The notes: generated from the sequence alone by a model not told the origin. 64,000 nt of DNA from Pochonia chlamydosporia 170 (GCF_001653235.2 NC_035792.1:4836001-4900000); one strand, 5' to 3'. Positions 1-11,192 are shown, counted from the stretch's first letter. Numbers and translations: made by a program.

Positions 1-2976
1 CAACCTCAGCGGCTACCACAAGAAGAAATATGTCTGCAAACTGCTGTACATTTACATTTTGGGATGGAACGTTGACTTCGGTCACCTCGAGGCCGTGAAC
101 CTCATCTCGGCGCAAAAGTACTCCGAAAAACAGATTGGCTACCTCGCCATGACCCTCTTCCTCCACGAGAAGCACGAGCTGCTGCATCTTGTCGTAAACA
201 GCATTCGCAAAGACCTGTTGGACCATAATGAGCTTTTCAACTGCTTGGCTTTGCATGCCATTGCTAATGTCGGCGGACGGGAGATGGGCGAAGCCCTTAG
301 CTCCGAGGTCCATAGACTACTCATTTCACCGTACGTTGCCGTCGACTGACCTGGTTGATGTGTTTTTGCGCTGACTCTTCGTTTCTTTTCTTTGTTTGCA
401 GGACCTCAAAATCATTTGTCAAGAAAAAGGCTGCCCTGACGCTGCTGCGACTCTACCGCAAATATCCCGACATTGTCTCTCCCCAATGGGCCGAGCGCAT
501 TATTCACCTCATGGATGATGCTGACTTGGGAGTTGCCCTGTCTGTCACCTCGCTTGTCATGGCACTTGCCCAGGATAACCTCGAGGGATACAAGGGGGCT
601 TATGCCAAGGCGGCCGCTCGACTCAAGAGGATCATTATTGATGGCGAATACACCACCGACTACCTCTACTACAAGGTTCCCTGCCCATGGCTGCAAATCA
701 AACTGTTGAGACTGCTCCAGTACTTCCCGCCGTCTGGTATGTGTTTGCCCCTGGTCTCTTCTTGTCATCCCTTCGCTGCTAATACATCTAACCTCAAAAC
801 AGACGACACCCACGTCCGTGAAATGATTCGAGAGTCGTTGCAGAGAATTCTGAACCTGGCAATGGAGGCCAACAAGAATGTTCAACAGAACAATGCCCAA
901 AACGCCGTCTTGTTCGAAGCCATCAATCTCATCATCCATCTCGACACGGAGCATGCGCTCATGAAACAGATTTCTTCTCGACTGGGCCGATTCATTCAGA
1001 GCAGGGAGACCAACGTACGATACCTGGGTCTAGAGGCAATGACACATCTTGCGGCCCGAACCGAAACCCTGATACCCATCAAACAACACCAAGACATAAT
1101 CCTGGGCTCACTCAAAGACAGAGACATTAGCGTTCGCAGAAAGGGGTTGGATCTTTTGTACAGCATGTGTGACGCTACTAATGCCAGAATCATTGTTGGT
1201 GAATTGCTGCATTTCCTCCAAAATGCCGACTTTGCCATTCGTGAAGAAATGGTTCTTAAGATTGCCATTCTCACGGAGAAGTATGCCACCGATGTGCAGT
1301 GGTACGTTGACATTTCGCTCCGCCTGATTGCCATGGCTGGTGATCACGTTAGCGATGAAGTCTGGCAACGCGTGATTCAAATCGTCACGAATAACGAGGA
1401 GCTTCAGGTCTATGCGGCGCAAACTGCTTTGCAATACGTCAAGTCCGACCACTGCCACGAGACGTTGGTCAAAATTGGCGCGTACATTCTGGGCGAGTTT
1501 GGCCACCTGGTTGCCGATCAAACGCGCTGCAGCCCAATCGAGCAGTTTATGGCTCTCCAGGGAAAGCTGTCTGGGTGCTCGCCCAGCACCAGGGCCATGA
1601 TTTTGTCATGCTTCATCAAGTTCGTCAATTTGTTCCCTGAGATCAAGCCGCAACTGCTCCACACATTTGAGGTGTACAGTCACACGTTGGACTCCGAAAT
1701 GCAGCAGAGGGCCTGCGAATATCTGACCTTGGCGAACCTGCCCACGGACGACCTGCTGAGGACAGTGTGCGATGAGATGCCACCGTTCCCTGAGCGAGAG
1801 TCTGCACTTCTTTCCCGACTCCACCAAAAGCATGCCAACACCAGTGATCGACGGACCTGGGTCGTCGGAGGCAAGGACGCCAATGCTGATGGCACCGAGC
1901 TGGGCATGGCCAAGCCAGGAGGTCTTAAGAGAACCTTTAGCTCTGCTGCTGCGATGAATGGCGGCAAGGCCAATGGGAACGCTAACGGTGCCAATGATCT
2001 TGCTGGCCTGGATATGAATGCGCCATCACCGTCGGAACCCAAGATGCTCAAGGCTCCCAATCTGGCTAGCGCCGCTCACCTGTCTCCTGGCTGGGAAAAG
2101 GGCTTCAACAAACTCATTCTTCGATCAGACGGCATCCTGTATGAAGATGGTCAAGTCCAGGTTGGCGTGCGATCCGAGTACCGCGGTCAGATGGCTTGTC
2201 TCATCACATACTTCTCCAACAAGTCGCCGTCGCCCATGACGTCCTTTACAACCACTCTCGACCTGGACGAAAGTGAGAAGAGCAAACTCACTTGGGACGT
2301 CAAGGGCCTTCCCGACAGCACCATTGCCCCCGGTGGACAAACGCAACAGGTCGTCATGTTTGAATCCAAAAGGATATTCGAAAAGAGCCCAACCGTGCGC
2401 ATCAGCTATCTCGCAGGCGCTCTGCAGGCTGTGACGTTGAAGCTGCCCGTTGCCGCACACAAATTCATGGACCCCGCAGACCTCTCGGCCGAAGACTTCT
2501 TCAAACGCTGGAAGCAGATCGGAGCCGGTCCGCGCGAGGCACAGGAGATATTCGGTCTTGCCGGCCCCAAGAACAACACCAGAGAGATTACGGAGAAATT
2601 TGTCATCAATACCGTAGAGGGCTTCCGATGGCGTGTCCTGGACATGGTTGACCCCAACCCGAAGAACATTGTTGGCGCCAGCGTGTTGCACACTTCAGAG
2701 GGAGGAAAGTTTGGCTGTCTTTTGCGTCTGGAACCAAATTATTCTACTCAGGTAAGACCTCACGCTGATGGAATTGCAATGAAATGGCTAATAACTGTCT
2801 AACACGATTAGATGATCCGGATGACAATCCGTGCCACCGACGACTCGGTTCCGACAATCATGTTGAAACTCATGCAGGAGAGACTCTCTCAGGGCATCTC
2901 AACTGTTCCCGAGTACCGTGAGCCTCCCACCCGGCAGGAGATTTCGGATTCCTTTGGAAACGTAATGGTTTCGTAG
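1..2976 (+). CDS. AP-2 complex subunit alpha (5' partial)
   Basis: Large alpha-adaptin subunit of the AP-2 clathrin adaptor, which links plasma-membrane PIP2, cargo and clathrin during endocytosis. The reading frame is already open at base 2, so the N-terminus lies outside the window. Exons read 2-330, 402-736, 803-2751 and 2812-2976 and give about 925 visible residues. The HEAT-like adaptin trunk is followed by a low-complexity hinge rich in Gly, Asn and Ala (about 1850-2040) and a C-terminal ear domain. All three introns are GT-AG. The second (737-802, 66 nt) keeps frame and has no stop, so a simple open-frame reading wrongly includes it; its removal restores the trunk sequence. Family recognition comes from trunk motifs such as IGYLAMTLFLHEKHELL. 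The identification is secure; only the missing 5' end is unknown. Confidence 0.94.
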
Positions 2977-3484
2977 GACTCGGCGCAGTGAAATTCACTG
3001 GCGCGGTAGGGCGTGATGTGACGTATTACAAGAGACAGCTGTGGAGCGGAAGCATATTGGCGTTATGGAGGAAGTTTGACTTTTGAAATATGCATAATGG
3101 GGTCTCTGCATGGAAGTTGTAAAAGCATAGCTGGGACGCAGAGTGTATTTCATTTATGTGGGCTGATACCAGGATTTTCAATGAGATTTGTGTCGTTTAC
3201 GCTGCTGTCGTGTGTGCTTGGCTGGGATTAGTATACGAGTGTGATGCTGCTCCGTGTCTGTGAGTTGGCGCTTGGCTCTGAGACTTTGCATAGATAAGCA
3301 ATGTGTTGCCATACTACGCATGGCTGTTGAACTAACGTGGATTAGGTTCAGCGTGGCTTTTACATACGATATCAGGCCATCCTGCGCAAACTAATCTGAT
3401 AGTGTTTCTTCACACTCTCATTCTGAGCAACGGTTTCTTGAATTAGCAACCCTCGGACTACATTCATTCGCGCGCCTCGCAGTC
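2977..3484. other. Intergenic, 3' flank of alpha adaptin
   Basis: About 0.5 kb between the adaptin stop and the next start codon. It is AT-richer than the flanking exons and probably holds the adaptin 3' UTR and the promoter of the phosphoesterase remnant. I see no ORF or repeat worth naming. Confidence 0.6.
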
Positions 3485-4404
3485 ATGGACACGATGAACC
3501 CCAAACAAATCAGAACTCGCTTCATCATCATCTCCGGCACGCATGGCCATCCCCTCAAATCACCTCTTACCCATACCGCCGACATCGTTATTCAGTCGAT
3601 CTTACAGAACACTCCAAGCTCGACGAACTACGGACAACCATTCAGCTCCTCAAGGATATCCAAGCCCCCCTGAAGTTGATCGTTGCCGGGAACCACGACT
3701 TCACACTTGACGAATCTGCGTTTGAGAAGAAACTAGCCGAGGCGGATCGTATTGCGGGTGAGCCCATCGACCGGGGTCTTGTGAGGGATCAATTTGGACA
3801 TCCTGGTGAAGCTCAACGGTTGCTGGAAGATGCGGCAGAGGATGGGATAGCTTTTCTGCGTGAAGGGACGTATTCCTTCTCGCTTCAGAATGGAGCACGT
3901 CTCAAGGTCTACGCGAGCCCGTATACGCCATCCAATGACGGAAACTGGGCGTTTCAATATACGGGCGAGCATTCATTCGACATTGAGCCCAGTACGAGTG
4001 TGGTCATGACGCATGGCCCGCCGCACGGCATTCTAGATAGGACGGAGGATCGGAAACGGATTGGTTGCCCTGGGCTGTTTGAAGCTGTGGCGAAAAAGAA
4101 GCCCCTGGTGCATTGTTTCGGACACGTTCATCACGGATGGGGTGCCAAGTTGGTTTCGTGGCGGAAGCAAATGACAGAGAAGCCGTCTCATTTTACAGAT
4201 GTTGATAATGAAGCGTCGATTGTTATCGACAGTCTTGCTTCGCTGGGGGATGGAGGGGATGAGAGGCAATTTCGCCAGACGAGTCATTGCTCTGGAGATG
4301 AGTACCCGGCTGGAGATGGCAAGACGCTGTTCGTGAATGCTAGCATCATGGGGGATGAGGGACAGATGCCCTGGGGTATGGATATTGAGTTGCCGCCAAT
4401 ATGA
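3485..4404 (+). pseudogene. Calcineurin-like metallophosphoesterase, apparently frame-broken
   Basis: A fungal calcineurin-like phosphoesterase (PF00149 type) read in two frames. The ATG at 3485 opens a frame whose strand-1 motif reads IIISGTHG, where the family has S-D-T-H, so the first metal-ligand Asp is Gly. Near 3590-3598 the reading must change frame: the expected C-G-D motif is absent and the second frame resumes with D-L-T-E-H-S. That frame then runs to 4404 with intact G-N-H-D (about 3688), T-H-G-P-P-H-G and G-H-V-H-H motifs. Compared with the family the junction looks about 4 nt short. No GT-AG intron of usable size covers it. Either the gene is decaying or the assembly has an error here; loss of two separate motifs favours decay. 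The downstream part alone lacks an early ATG, so a functional shorter protein is unlikely. Confidence 0.72.
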
Positions 4405-4524
4405 GCTGCCGTGGACGTTGTTTATTTCTCAAACATGAATGTCTAGCAAGGAGATCATCTGTACTTGTTAGAGTGACGTGTGATTTCATTGTGGTGTATT
4501 CGTGTCAAATGCTAGTCTTACCAC

Positions 4525-5465
4525 CTACTCCTTAATCTTGGCATCTGCCTTTGCTGGCCGCAGCCCAAAAATTGTACTACCAACCCTCACCTCACCACTG
4601 CCCAACACAATAGCGCCCTCGAAATCCTCACTCATACCCATGCTTAACTCTAACCTATCATTATCCAATCCCAATTCCTTGGACACCAAATCCCGCTGCT
4701 CCTTCAACGTGATAAAGTCCTCGTTTTCATTCTCCGCAGTGGTAGCCTGGCTACGTGCAATAGCGCCAATGGTCATGAGCCCCAGAAGATGCAGATTGGA
4801 GCAATTGGTGATGATTTCGCGACACAGCGCGACGGTTTCTTCGCCGGGCGCACAGCCGGATTTGGCTTCCTCCCCCGACGTGTTCACTTGTACGTGGACA
4901 GAGAGTTTTGGCAGCGACGGATCCGAGGCGAGGAGCGTGCCGCGGGTGGTGTTGAGGAGATTTGCCTTTTTGAGGGTGTCTACGGACGAGACGCAGAATA
5001 GGTTGGGGATCTTGGCGAGTGTTTTGCAGTGGCCTGTGCGGTGTGAGAGGTTTTGATATGTATAGAGGAAGGATGATGAGAGAGAGTTACCTGATTGTAG
5101 GCCGCCGATAAAGTGCCATTGGATAGACTTGGGGAGTATTTGTGCTTTTTGGGTGAGTTCCTGGGTGTAGTTTTCACCAAAGTGCTCGTGAGAGGTTGGC
5201 GCTTGGTGGAGGGCGAGAATGTCGTTTGCGGGCTTGAGCTTGGAAACGGCGACTAGTCTAATCTAGAGTGTATTTATTGGTAAATGGAAATTTGAGAAGA
5301 CGTCATGTCTGTCGACAGGTATAGCGTGATGTAAGTGAGACGAGGTGGTGTACTTACATTACGACCGTTTGCCAGAGAACTGATGCGCTCCTTGACGGAT
5401 GACAGCTGAGAGATGAGAGCTTGGGCTCTCGTGGGGTCGACACGCATTTCCTCAACCTCGGTCAT
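4525..5465 (-). CDS. PLP homeostasis protein, YggS/PROSC/YBL036C family
   Basis: Single-domain pyridoxal-phosphate binding protein with the alanine-racemase N-terminal fold. The family buffers PLP and amino-acid homeostasis without known catalysis. Exons on the minus strand are 5465-5358, 5262-5091 and 5033-4525, giving 262 residues, a normal family length. Exon 2 opens with the strand carrying V-A-V-S-K-L-K-P, whose Lys44 should form the Schiff base with PLP. The next motifs are H-F-G-E-N-Y and W-H-F-I-G-G-L-Q. The C-terminal exon holds L-S-M-G-M-S-E-D-F, the usual phosphate-contacting loop, and ends V-R-V-G-S-T-I-F-G. Both introns are GT-AG and phases agree. The gene is divergent from the COG7-like gene, with 347 bp between start codons. 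Function is inferred from the family. Confidence 0.9.
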
Positions 5466-5812
5466 TTCTTAATTGTCTATGTATTTTTGACAGAATCGAG
5501 AAAATATCTGGTGAAGGAGGATATGGACTGAGGGTTGGTAAAGTGGTGACTGTGGTCGTCGTAGACCGGGTCATCATCGGCTGGTCCACTTTTGACATCT
5601 GCTGTGCTTCACTTCAAGCTACGGGCATTCAATGTGTCAATTGCATGCCACTTCTCATCTTTATCCACATCCAGCTGATACGTTTCACTCACATCGACGC
5701 CCTTACGTTAACAAGCAAGCCTACGCAAGCGCAGTGCAGGGCAAAAAGCCAGCCAGTAATTTGCTGACGGCAAAAGGGCGCCATCAGTCTGGGGATTTTA
5801 CACGGAGGCAAA
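5466..5812. promoter_or_regulatory. Divergent promoter region, PLP-protein / COG7-like
   Basis: The 347 bp between two outward-facing start codons must carry both promoters. I see no strong TATA box or repeated motif in it. Confidence 0.5.
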
Positions 5813-6964
5813 ATGTCAGAACAAAGGCACGCCAGGAGACGGACAAGCAGCAATGCCGCCACGCTACCCATAAGAAATGGCCAACATGCACGCAAACAAT
5901 CCAAAGCCATAATCCAGCCCAAGTCTACACACACCTCGGACGAATTTCTCCAGGATTTCTTAAACCCATCCTTTGACCCTGCTGCCTATTTGAACGCAAC
6001 TTTACCGCCACTCGCCAGCAAGCAGGCGTCTTCTCACGGAGGCAATGCGGTCCCTCTCGCTGAGCTGTCCACGCAGACACAAACGCTGTTATCGCAACTC
6101 AATGCCCAGACTACACGGCTGTCTACAACGCTGACGCAGTTGACGGATGAGATTTTGAGAAGCGGCAGCAGGTTGGCATATGAGGTGGAGTTGTTGAGGG
6201 GCGAGACTTTGAGTTTTTCCGAGACGTTGCATGAGACTCTCAAGGAAGATATTCAGGTGTTTATCCCGGGCGGCCTACAAGCGAATAATGACCACAAAAA
6301 GGACGCGAGTAAAAAGGCAGATGACGAGGACAAGGAGAAGGATGCGGCGGACGCCTCAGCACCATCCGATCAACATGCCGCTTCGGGAGAGGCCAACAAC
6401 AACTCACATGATCCAGAATACATCAAGCAGCTACAAACCTTGACTCTTGTCAGATCACGCCTAGAGTCCGTCATCAAAACATTTGGCGACGCAATGGACT
6501 TTACCTTTCCGCCGTCGGAAGTCTCCGTCAGCTCGGGGTTCCTGTCTGTCTCCGCGCCAGACCCCGGGTCCGAGCAGCAAAGCTCCGAGGACAAGGGCCA
6601 GCAAGTTCTGCAAAAGCTTCGTGACGAAATATCAGATCTCCTGCAGAAGAGCGATGATCCCGTACAGGGCATCGAGAGGGCTGCTGCGAGAATCGAAGAA
6701 CTCAAGGAGCTGACTACCGTTTGGAAGGGCACAGCGGAAGAAAAGGGCCGCAACAAATTCATCGAGAGCTTGGCCAAGATGGTGGAGGACAGGCATAGGG
6801 ATCTGGTGAGGGAGATGGACCAGGCTGCACGGAGGGAGGGCCGCACAACCGCTGCTCAGGCAAGGAGACTGGGCACACAAGCGGAGGCGGTTGAGGAGGA
6901 ATCCAAGGTGCCTGGGGGATTTGGGCTGCTTAGCCAGTTGCAGAAGCTGAGGAGTGGACTGTGA
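5813..6964 (+). CDS. Probable conserved oligomeric Golgi complex subunit 7 (COG7)
   Basis: Intronless 383-residue protein. After a basic, Ser-rich N-terminus it has a motif of the form E-F-L-Q-D-F-L-N-P-x-F-D-P, then Y-L-N, followed by a long helical segment (L-L-S-Q-L-N-A-Q-T-T-R-L-S-T-T-L) of the kind that starts COG and other CATCHR tethering subunits. A charged, disordered insert (Lys, Asp, Glu, Ala) spans about residues 160-200. A second helical block ends in R-H-R-D-L-V-R-E-M-D-Q. The COG complex tethers intra-Golgi retrograde vesicles. Fungal COG7 proteins are much shorter than animal ones, which fits this length. The call rests on the N-terminal motif and overall architecture; another tethering subunit is possible. 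Confidence 0.62.
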   Translation: MSEQRHARRRTSSNAATLPIRNGQHARKQSKAIIQPKSTHTSDEFLQDFLNPSFDPAAYLNATLPPLASKQASSHGGNAVPLAELSTQTQTLLSQLNAQTTRLSTTLTQLTDEILRSGSRLAYEVELLRGETLSFSETLHETLKEDIQVFIPGGLQANNDHKKDASKKADDEDKEKDAADASAPSDQHAASGEANNNSHDPEYIKQLQTLTLVRSRLESVIKTFGDAMDFTFPPSEVSVSSGFLSVSAPDPGSEQQSSEDKGQQVLQKLRDEISDLLQKSDDPVQGIERAAARIEELKELTTVWKGTAEEKGRNKFIESLAKMVEDRHRDLVREMDQAARREGRTTAAQARRLGTQAEAVEEESKVPGGFGLLSQLQKLRSGL

Positions 6965-7877
6965 TTATGTGTTATGATATCGATATGAATGAAAGGGACG
7001 TGAATCTAAGGCTTGGAGTTATATGACTGTCGATAAGCTATATGACAGGGGTCAGGTTGGGTGTGGGTTAGAATGGATAAGACGAATGCAAATATAGACG
7101 AATGGAGACCGTTTACTCATTAGATGGGTAGCTATTCACGGACATTTCTACACATGACGGTGTCTTTGAGTCTATTTACGTCCGCCTGTCTCTTTGTTTG
7201 AGTCACAGTGCACACATCATTATTGAATCAATTCCACACTGTATTGGGAGTGATCAATTGAGAGGTACCTTTACCCCATGATGCCCCTTTGGAGCCGTTG
7301 CAAGCTGCATCCAGCCAATCGCAGCTCAACCAGCCTTGGCGCAATCGGCAGGCGGTGAGCGGGTCCGCGACTAACACAACCTTGAGTCAATCCAACCAAC
7401 CGCCTTGACGTGCCCCAGTTTGGAGGGCAGAACGACGAAGCGGACGGAGACGCAGACAGACCAGAGACAGACAGACCAGAACTTGTTCGGCTGACCTGCC
7501 CTGACCTGATCGGATTGCAACGCTGCTAATATTCCCGTCAACTCACCTTTGTCGTCGCTGCTGTTCACACTGCTGCTTCGGTCCTAGGTGTATTTTTTAT
7601 TTTTATAAACTGCCGCTATCTTTTTTGTTGCCCTCTTTCAATCGTTGCAAGCGCATGTGTGGCGGCGCTGCCGATTTTTGTTTCCTTGTTGCTGTCTGCC
7701 TCTCTTTGCGAAACAGACCACACCGAGAACGAGAGACAAAGACTGAGCGCCGACGTTGGATTTTTTGCAGAACAGCAATCGCACAGCTCTGCAATCTACG
7801 TCTGCCCTCTTCTTCTCTACTGTGCGTGACGAGAAAATATCTGCTTTCATTTACAGTCGTGTCTACTAGCTCCAAAG
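6965..7877. other. Intergenic with long 5' leader of the Sds3-like gene
   Basis: 913 bp. The last 300 bp are T- and CT-rich, with a TATA-like stretch at 7601-7608 about 270 bp before the next ATG, so much of this is probably promoter and 5' UTR. No coding signal. Confidence 0.5.
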
Positions 7878-9605
7878 ATGGCTGCAAGTGACAATACCGT
7901 CCCCTCGGCCTTGGGCGGCAAGGCTGAGCGACGCTCGCCGCCTCCAGCAACACAATCAAAGCGAGACCGAAAAAGACAGGCTCTCATGGAGCGTCTGTCG
8001 AGCATGACGGACAAGTTTCAGCGCGAACAAGACTTGACGTATCGCGACCAGCTCCAGAAGATCCAGTACGAGATCAGCCTCGTCCAGCGTTTCGACCCAT
8101 ACGATCCAAATGCCTTGGAGGTCGCCGCCGAGCTGCAAAAGGAACATAGACAGACTCAAGGACCTCCGGTTCATGCCGAGTCGGCCCGTAGCCTCATGGA
8201 CATGGCTGGAATCAAGTTTCCCAATTTTATCGACGAAATTGAGGACCTCATTGAGATACGCGATTTTCAATTGACACAATCAAAGGTGGGCAAGACCGGC
8301 CAAGGAGGGAATTGCTTCTCCCACAAATTTATTTTTCTGCTATCGAATACAGCTGACATGGCCCTTTCCTACTCTCTCCAGAACGAATATGAACGAAAAG
8401 TACAAGAGTACAAAAACACCCACGCTTACAAGGTCGAGACGGCTCGGCGCGAACACATGGCTCTGACCGGTACCCTGCGCGACCGACTTATCAACACCCT
8501 CACACACAAGAAGAACCGATTGAATAGGGAAAAGGAAGTATTGGAGATTAACGATTCCAATGCCTTGCTCCTGAACCCCAATCACTTTTCTCTCACCAAC
8601 CCCGGCAGCCCCGGCGGCACCCACGGGAAGCGCGCGACACGGCTTCGTAAGGATGCCGATGACCTTCAAATGTTCTCCGACAAGAAGCGAAAGCGAAACC
8701 CCGGCGAGGACGACGGATCGCCAGCACCGATGCGCCGCGCTTTGGATCCCAACAGCACAACTCCCCTGTGGCAGTCGGAAAAGGCACGTGCTGCTGCGAA
8801 GCAAAACGGCCCCATGTACAGCATCGACAAGCTCTTCACCGACAAGGAGCTGTCTCTGCATTACAATAGCGCGGCCTTGGCTGCTCATCAGTATATCCTG
8901 CGCAACCGTGTCAACGGCAACGCTTCCTCCCCCGACGACAGTGACTCGGCAAACGGAGATGACAATGACGCCGACTCTGTTCCTTCTGCGCCCATGATGG
9001 AACGCCAGGTCTCACACGCCACTCGTAGCACCAGGGGCGGCGCAAACACAAACTTCTTGGACGACAAGATTCTCGGCGTCGAAGGCATTGCCAACTTTGA
9101 AGTCCCCGCCAACCTGGACCTTATGCATGCCCAGGAGCCGCCCAAGATGCCTCCTCACGTGCCCCAGCAGTATCTTAAACCGTATCCCCGTACAGCGGAC
9201 CAAAACTTCCCGGTGCCACTGTCACAAGACGACATTGTATCCGATCTGTCGGTCATGGGCTTCCTGAAACAGTATGACCACTCTCACAAGCCCGGCGCAC
9301 ACCTCGATGCGCCGACTGGCCTGCGCAAGATTCTCGAAGCCGTCTCCATCCCGTACCAGCAGGGCCGCTTCGTCGCCATTACCAGTGCTGCACGAGAGGA
9401 CCCCGAAAACTTTCGCGACTCTCTTGGTATCCCCACGAGCAGCTTGCGAGACCAACCTAGCCCCGGCCACGGCGGTTCCAACCAGTCCGTGGCGGGATAC
9501 TCGGCGTCCGCCATACCGATGAGCAGACAGAGCAGTCTCGGCGGGGTGGCCATGAGCCGACAGGGCACGACAGGAAGTGGACGCGGTAGAGGTCGTCGCG
9601 GCTAG
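7878..9605 (+). CDS. Sds3-like subunit of the Rpd3/Sin3 histone deacetylase complex
   Basis: Nuclear co-repressor component (PF08598 type). The N-terminal region has a basic stretch (S-K-R-D-R-K-R-Q), then a coiled coil from about residue 40 (D-K-F-Q-R-E-Q-D-L-T-Y-R-D-Q-L-Q-K). A second helical block (N-E-Y-E-R-K-V-Q-E-Y) leads to a short N-P-N-H-F-S-L-T-N-P-G-S-P motif. The remainder is disordered, with Asp/Ser-rich and R-G-R-G-R-R-G tail segments. A GT-AG intron of 96 nt at 8286-8381 has a CTGAC branch site and removes 32 unconserved-looking residues without changing frame; the spliced product is 543 residues. Exons are therefore 7878-8285 and 8382-9605. The family call is by coiled-coil pattern; the related paralogue Dep1 is the main alternative. 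Confidence 0.6.
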   Translation: MAASDNTVPSALGGKAERRSPPPATQSKRDRKRQALMERLSSMTDKFQREQDLTYRDQLQKIQYEISLVQRFDPYDPNALEVAAELQKEHRQTQGPPVHAESARSLMDMAGIKFPNFIDEIEDLIEIRDFQLTQSKVGKTGQGGNCFSHKFIFLLSNTADMALSYSLQNEYERKVQEYKNTHAYKVETARREHMALTGTLRDRLINTLTHKKNRLNREKEVLEINDSNALLLNPNHFSLTNPGSPGGTHGKRATRLRKDADDLQMFSDKKRKRNPGEDDGSPAPMRRALDPNSTTPLWQSEKARAAAKQNGPMYSIDKLFTDKELSLHYNSAALAAHQYILRNRVNGNASSPDDSDSANGDDNDADSVPSAPMMERQVSHATRSTRGGANTNFLDDKILGVEGIANFEVPANLDLMHAQEPPKMPPHVPQQYLKPYPRTADQNFPVPLSQDDIVSDLSVMGFLKQYDHSHKPGAHLDAPTGLRKILEAVSIPYQQGRFVAITSAAREDPENFRDSLGIPTSSLRDQPSPGHGGSNQSVAGYSASAIPMSRQSSLGGVAMSRQGTTGSGRGRGRRG

Positions 9606-10138
9606 TGCGTTTCTTGGGGATCAGCATTGGTGGTTTTGTATTTTTGCCATCCAGCGACGGCGTCTCTGTCTTGCTCTTGTCATGCTTTGAAGGTTCCGTT
9701 TTTTGGTATACCGTGGATGGGGGGTAAAAGGTGCACATGATGAGGTGGCTGCTTCTCCCGTTACACAAGCATGGCTGGCAGGGATATATTGATATTCCCG
9801 CCTTTTTTCTTATCTCCTGTTTTTGCTTGGACAACCGGACGTGTACTGCTGGCTTCTTGCATTTTTTGTTTCCAATGTTGTTGTGTTTGCGTTTCGTCAC
9901 GGTTTCCTAAACGTTTACTTACTTAACTCACGAACTCTTTGACTGGGCTGCGCATTGCCATTGACGTACTTGGCAGCATAGATATATTTAGGCGTTAATT
10001 GATTATCCTTGGCAAACCCTCATGACTCCTTGTTGCAATGCAAGCGTCTAGATTCGACGCATCGTAAAATACACACATTAATACCCAAGCACATAAAAAG
10101 CCCACATATATAAACACACATCCAACCAGTCCCATTCC
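9606..10138. other. Convergent 3' flanks
   Basis: 533 bp between two convergent genes. It probably contains both 3' UTRs; T-rich and AT-rich runs appear but no ORF or repeat of note. Confidence 0.5.
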
Positions 10139-10996
10139 TCATGGCCCAAAGACCAATGCCCTCACCTCGATACTCTCCCTACCCTCTGCATCCTGCCTCG
10201 TCCGCGGATCAACAAACGCCGTGTGAGGCACACGTCCGCCAATTCCACTCCCCGGCTTCAACGACTCGCTGTCAAAACACTCCAGGAGAAGTCTCTCGCT
10301 GCCCGTCATCCCACTGAGATAATACCACTTTTGCGCGGGATTGTACCTGATTGCCGCCGTCTCCCCGGTGTACCCGTCCGGATACCGGTGCTGGATGGGA
10401 ACCACATCCCCATCCTCCAAGGTGGACGTGCTGGCAAACGACAGCGGGAACGACTCGACGGGCTTCTTGTTCAATGGCCGCCACACATTCACGATCCTGT
10501 ACCGTCCCTTGAGCAGGCTCTCTGCCTCGTCGGGGAAGTATCGTCGCACGCGCTTCTCCACCGACGGCGCCGTCTGGTCAATGTGCACTCTGGTGACGGG
10601 GTTGCGGGGCGAAGACGGATCAGCCCGACGGATGGTGTGGTCGAAGATGTGAATCTTGTTGGAGCCGGGGATGTGCTTGAGCAGGACCTGCTCTACCTCC
10701 GGGTAGTAGTTTTGCTTGATGGAGTCGTCCTCGGTGAAGGAGGATTCAGAGGACGGGCCGACGTTGGAAATGACTTGGAAGGCGTCCTTGTCGAGGTTGA
10801 AGGCGGATTCCTGGCCACGGAGGTCGTGGATGCGCGTTTCCTGCGTTAAGTCGCTGTAGTTGCGGGTTGGTTGGCCGGCTGGGGGAGCGTCGACGTAGTT
10901 GAATGGAGCGGCGGATTTGTCGGCCGGTGGTGAGTAGTAGTTTAGAGAGGCGGTAACGTCGCCGCGGGGGACTCTGTCGTTGGATGGGATGGCCAT
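10139..10996 (-). CDS. CmcJ/NvfI-AsaB-like oxygenase-fold protein
   Basis: 285 residues from the ATG at 10996, which precedes the family start A-I-P-S-N-D-R-V-P-R-G-D-V; the open frame upstream of it shows no conserved sequence. The protein shows the signature blocks of the fungal CmcJ-like/AsaB group: L-N-Y-Y-S-P-P near the N-terminus, R-N-Y-S with H-D-L-R-G, the putative Fe(II)-binding H-I-D segment in V-T-R-V-H-I-D-Q-T, N-V-W-R-P-L in the core, and W-Y-Y-L-S-G-M after it. C-terminal features are L-L-L-E-C-F-D-S and P-H-T-A-F-V-D-P. Related proteins occur as hydroxylases or desaturases in fungal secondary-metabolite clusters, including the aspergillic acid cluster, but no synthase lies nearby. 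Substrate is unknown. Confidence 0.82.
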   Translation of the reverse strand: MAIPSNDRVPRGDVTASLNYYSPPADKSAAPFNYVDAPPAGQPTRNYSDLTQETRIHDLRGQESAFNLDKDAFQVISNVGPSSESSFTEDDSIKQNYYPEVEQVLLKHIPGSNKIHIFDHTIRRADPSSPRNPVTRVHIDQTAPSVEKRVRRYFPDEAESLLKGRYRIVNVWRPLNKKPVESFPLSFASTSTLEDGDVVPIQHRYPDGYTGETAAIRYNPAQKWYYLSGMTGSERLLLECFDSESLKPGSGIGGRVPHTAFVDPRTRQDAEGRESIEVRALVFGP

Positions 10997-11192
10997 GCTG
11001 GTGATGATGATTGGTGTTTTGGTGTAAGTGCGATGGGTTTGTGTCACGATGTGGTGAGTTTAAATTGGTGGTGAACTTGTAAACAGTTGCGATGAAAGGC
11101 AAGTGTAGGTAGGTAAGCTGTAATAGAGAGCTAACCAAGCATATAATTCTGGAGTGTAAATATGTTGAATATTCGCAGGATGGCTGCAGCTG

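Noticed and set aside
3587..3597. Intron to explain the frame break in the phosphoesterase
   Set aside because: The only GT-AG pair at the junction is about 10 nt, far below a workable intron size.
10139..10996. Secondary-metabolite gene cluster around the CmcJ-like gene
   Set aside because: No polyketide, non-ribosomal peptide or terpene synthase is present within the window; the neighbours are housekeeping genes.
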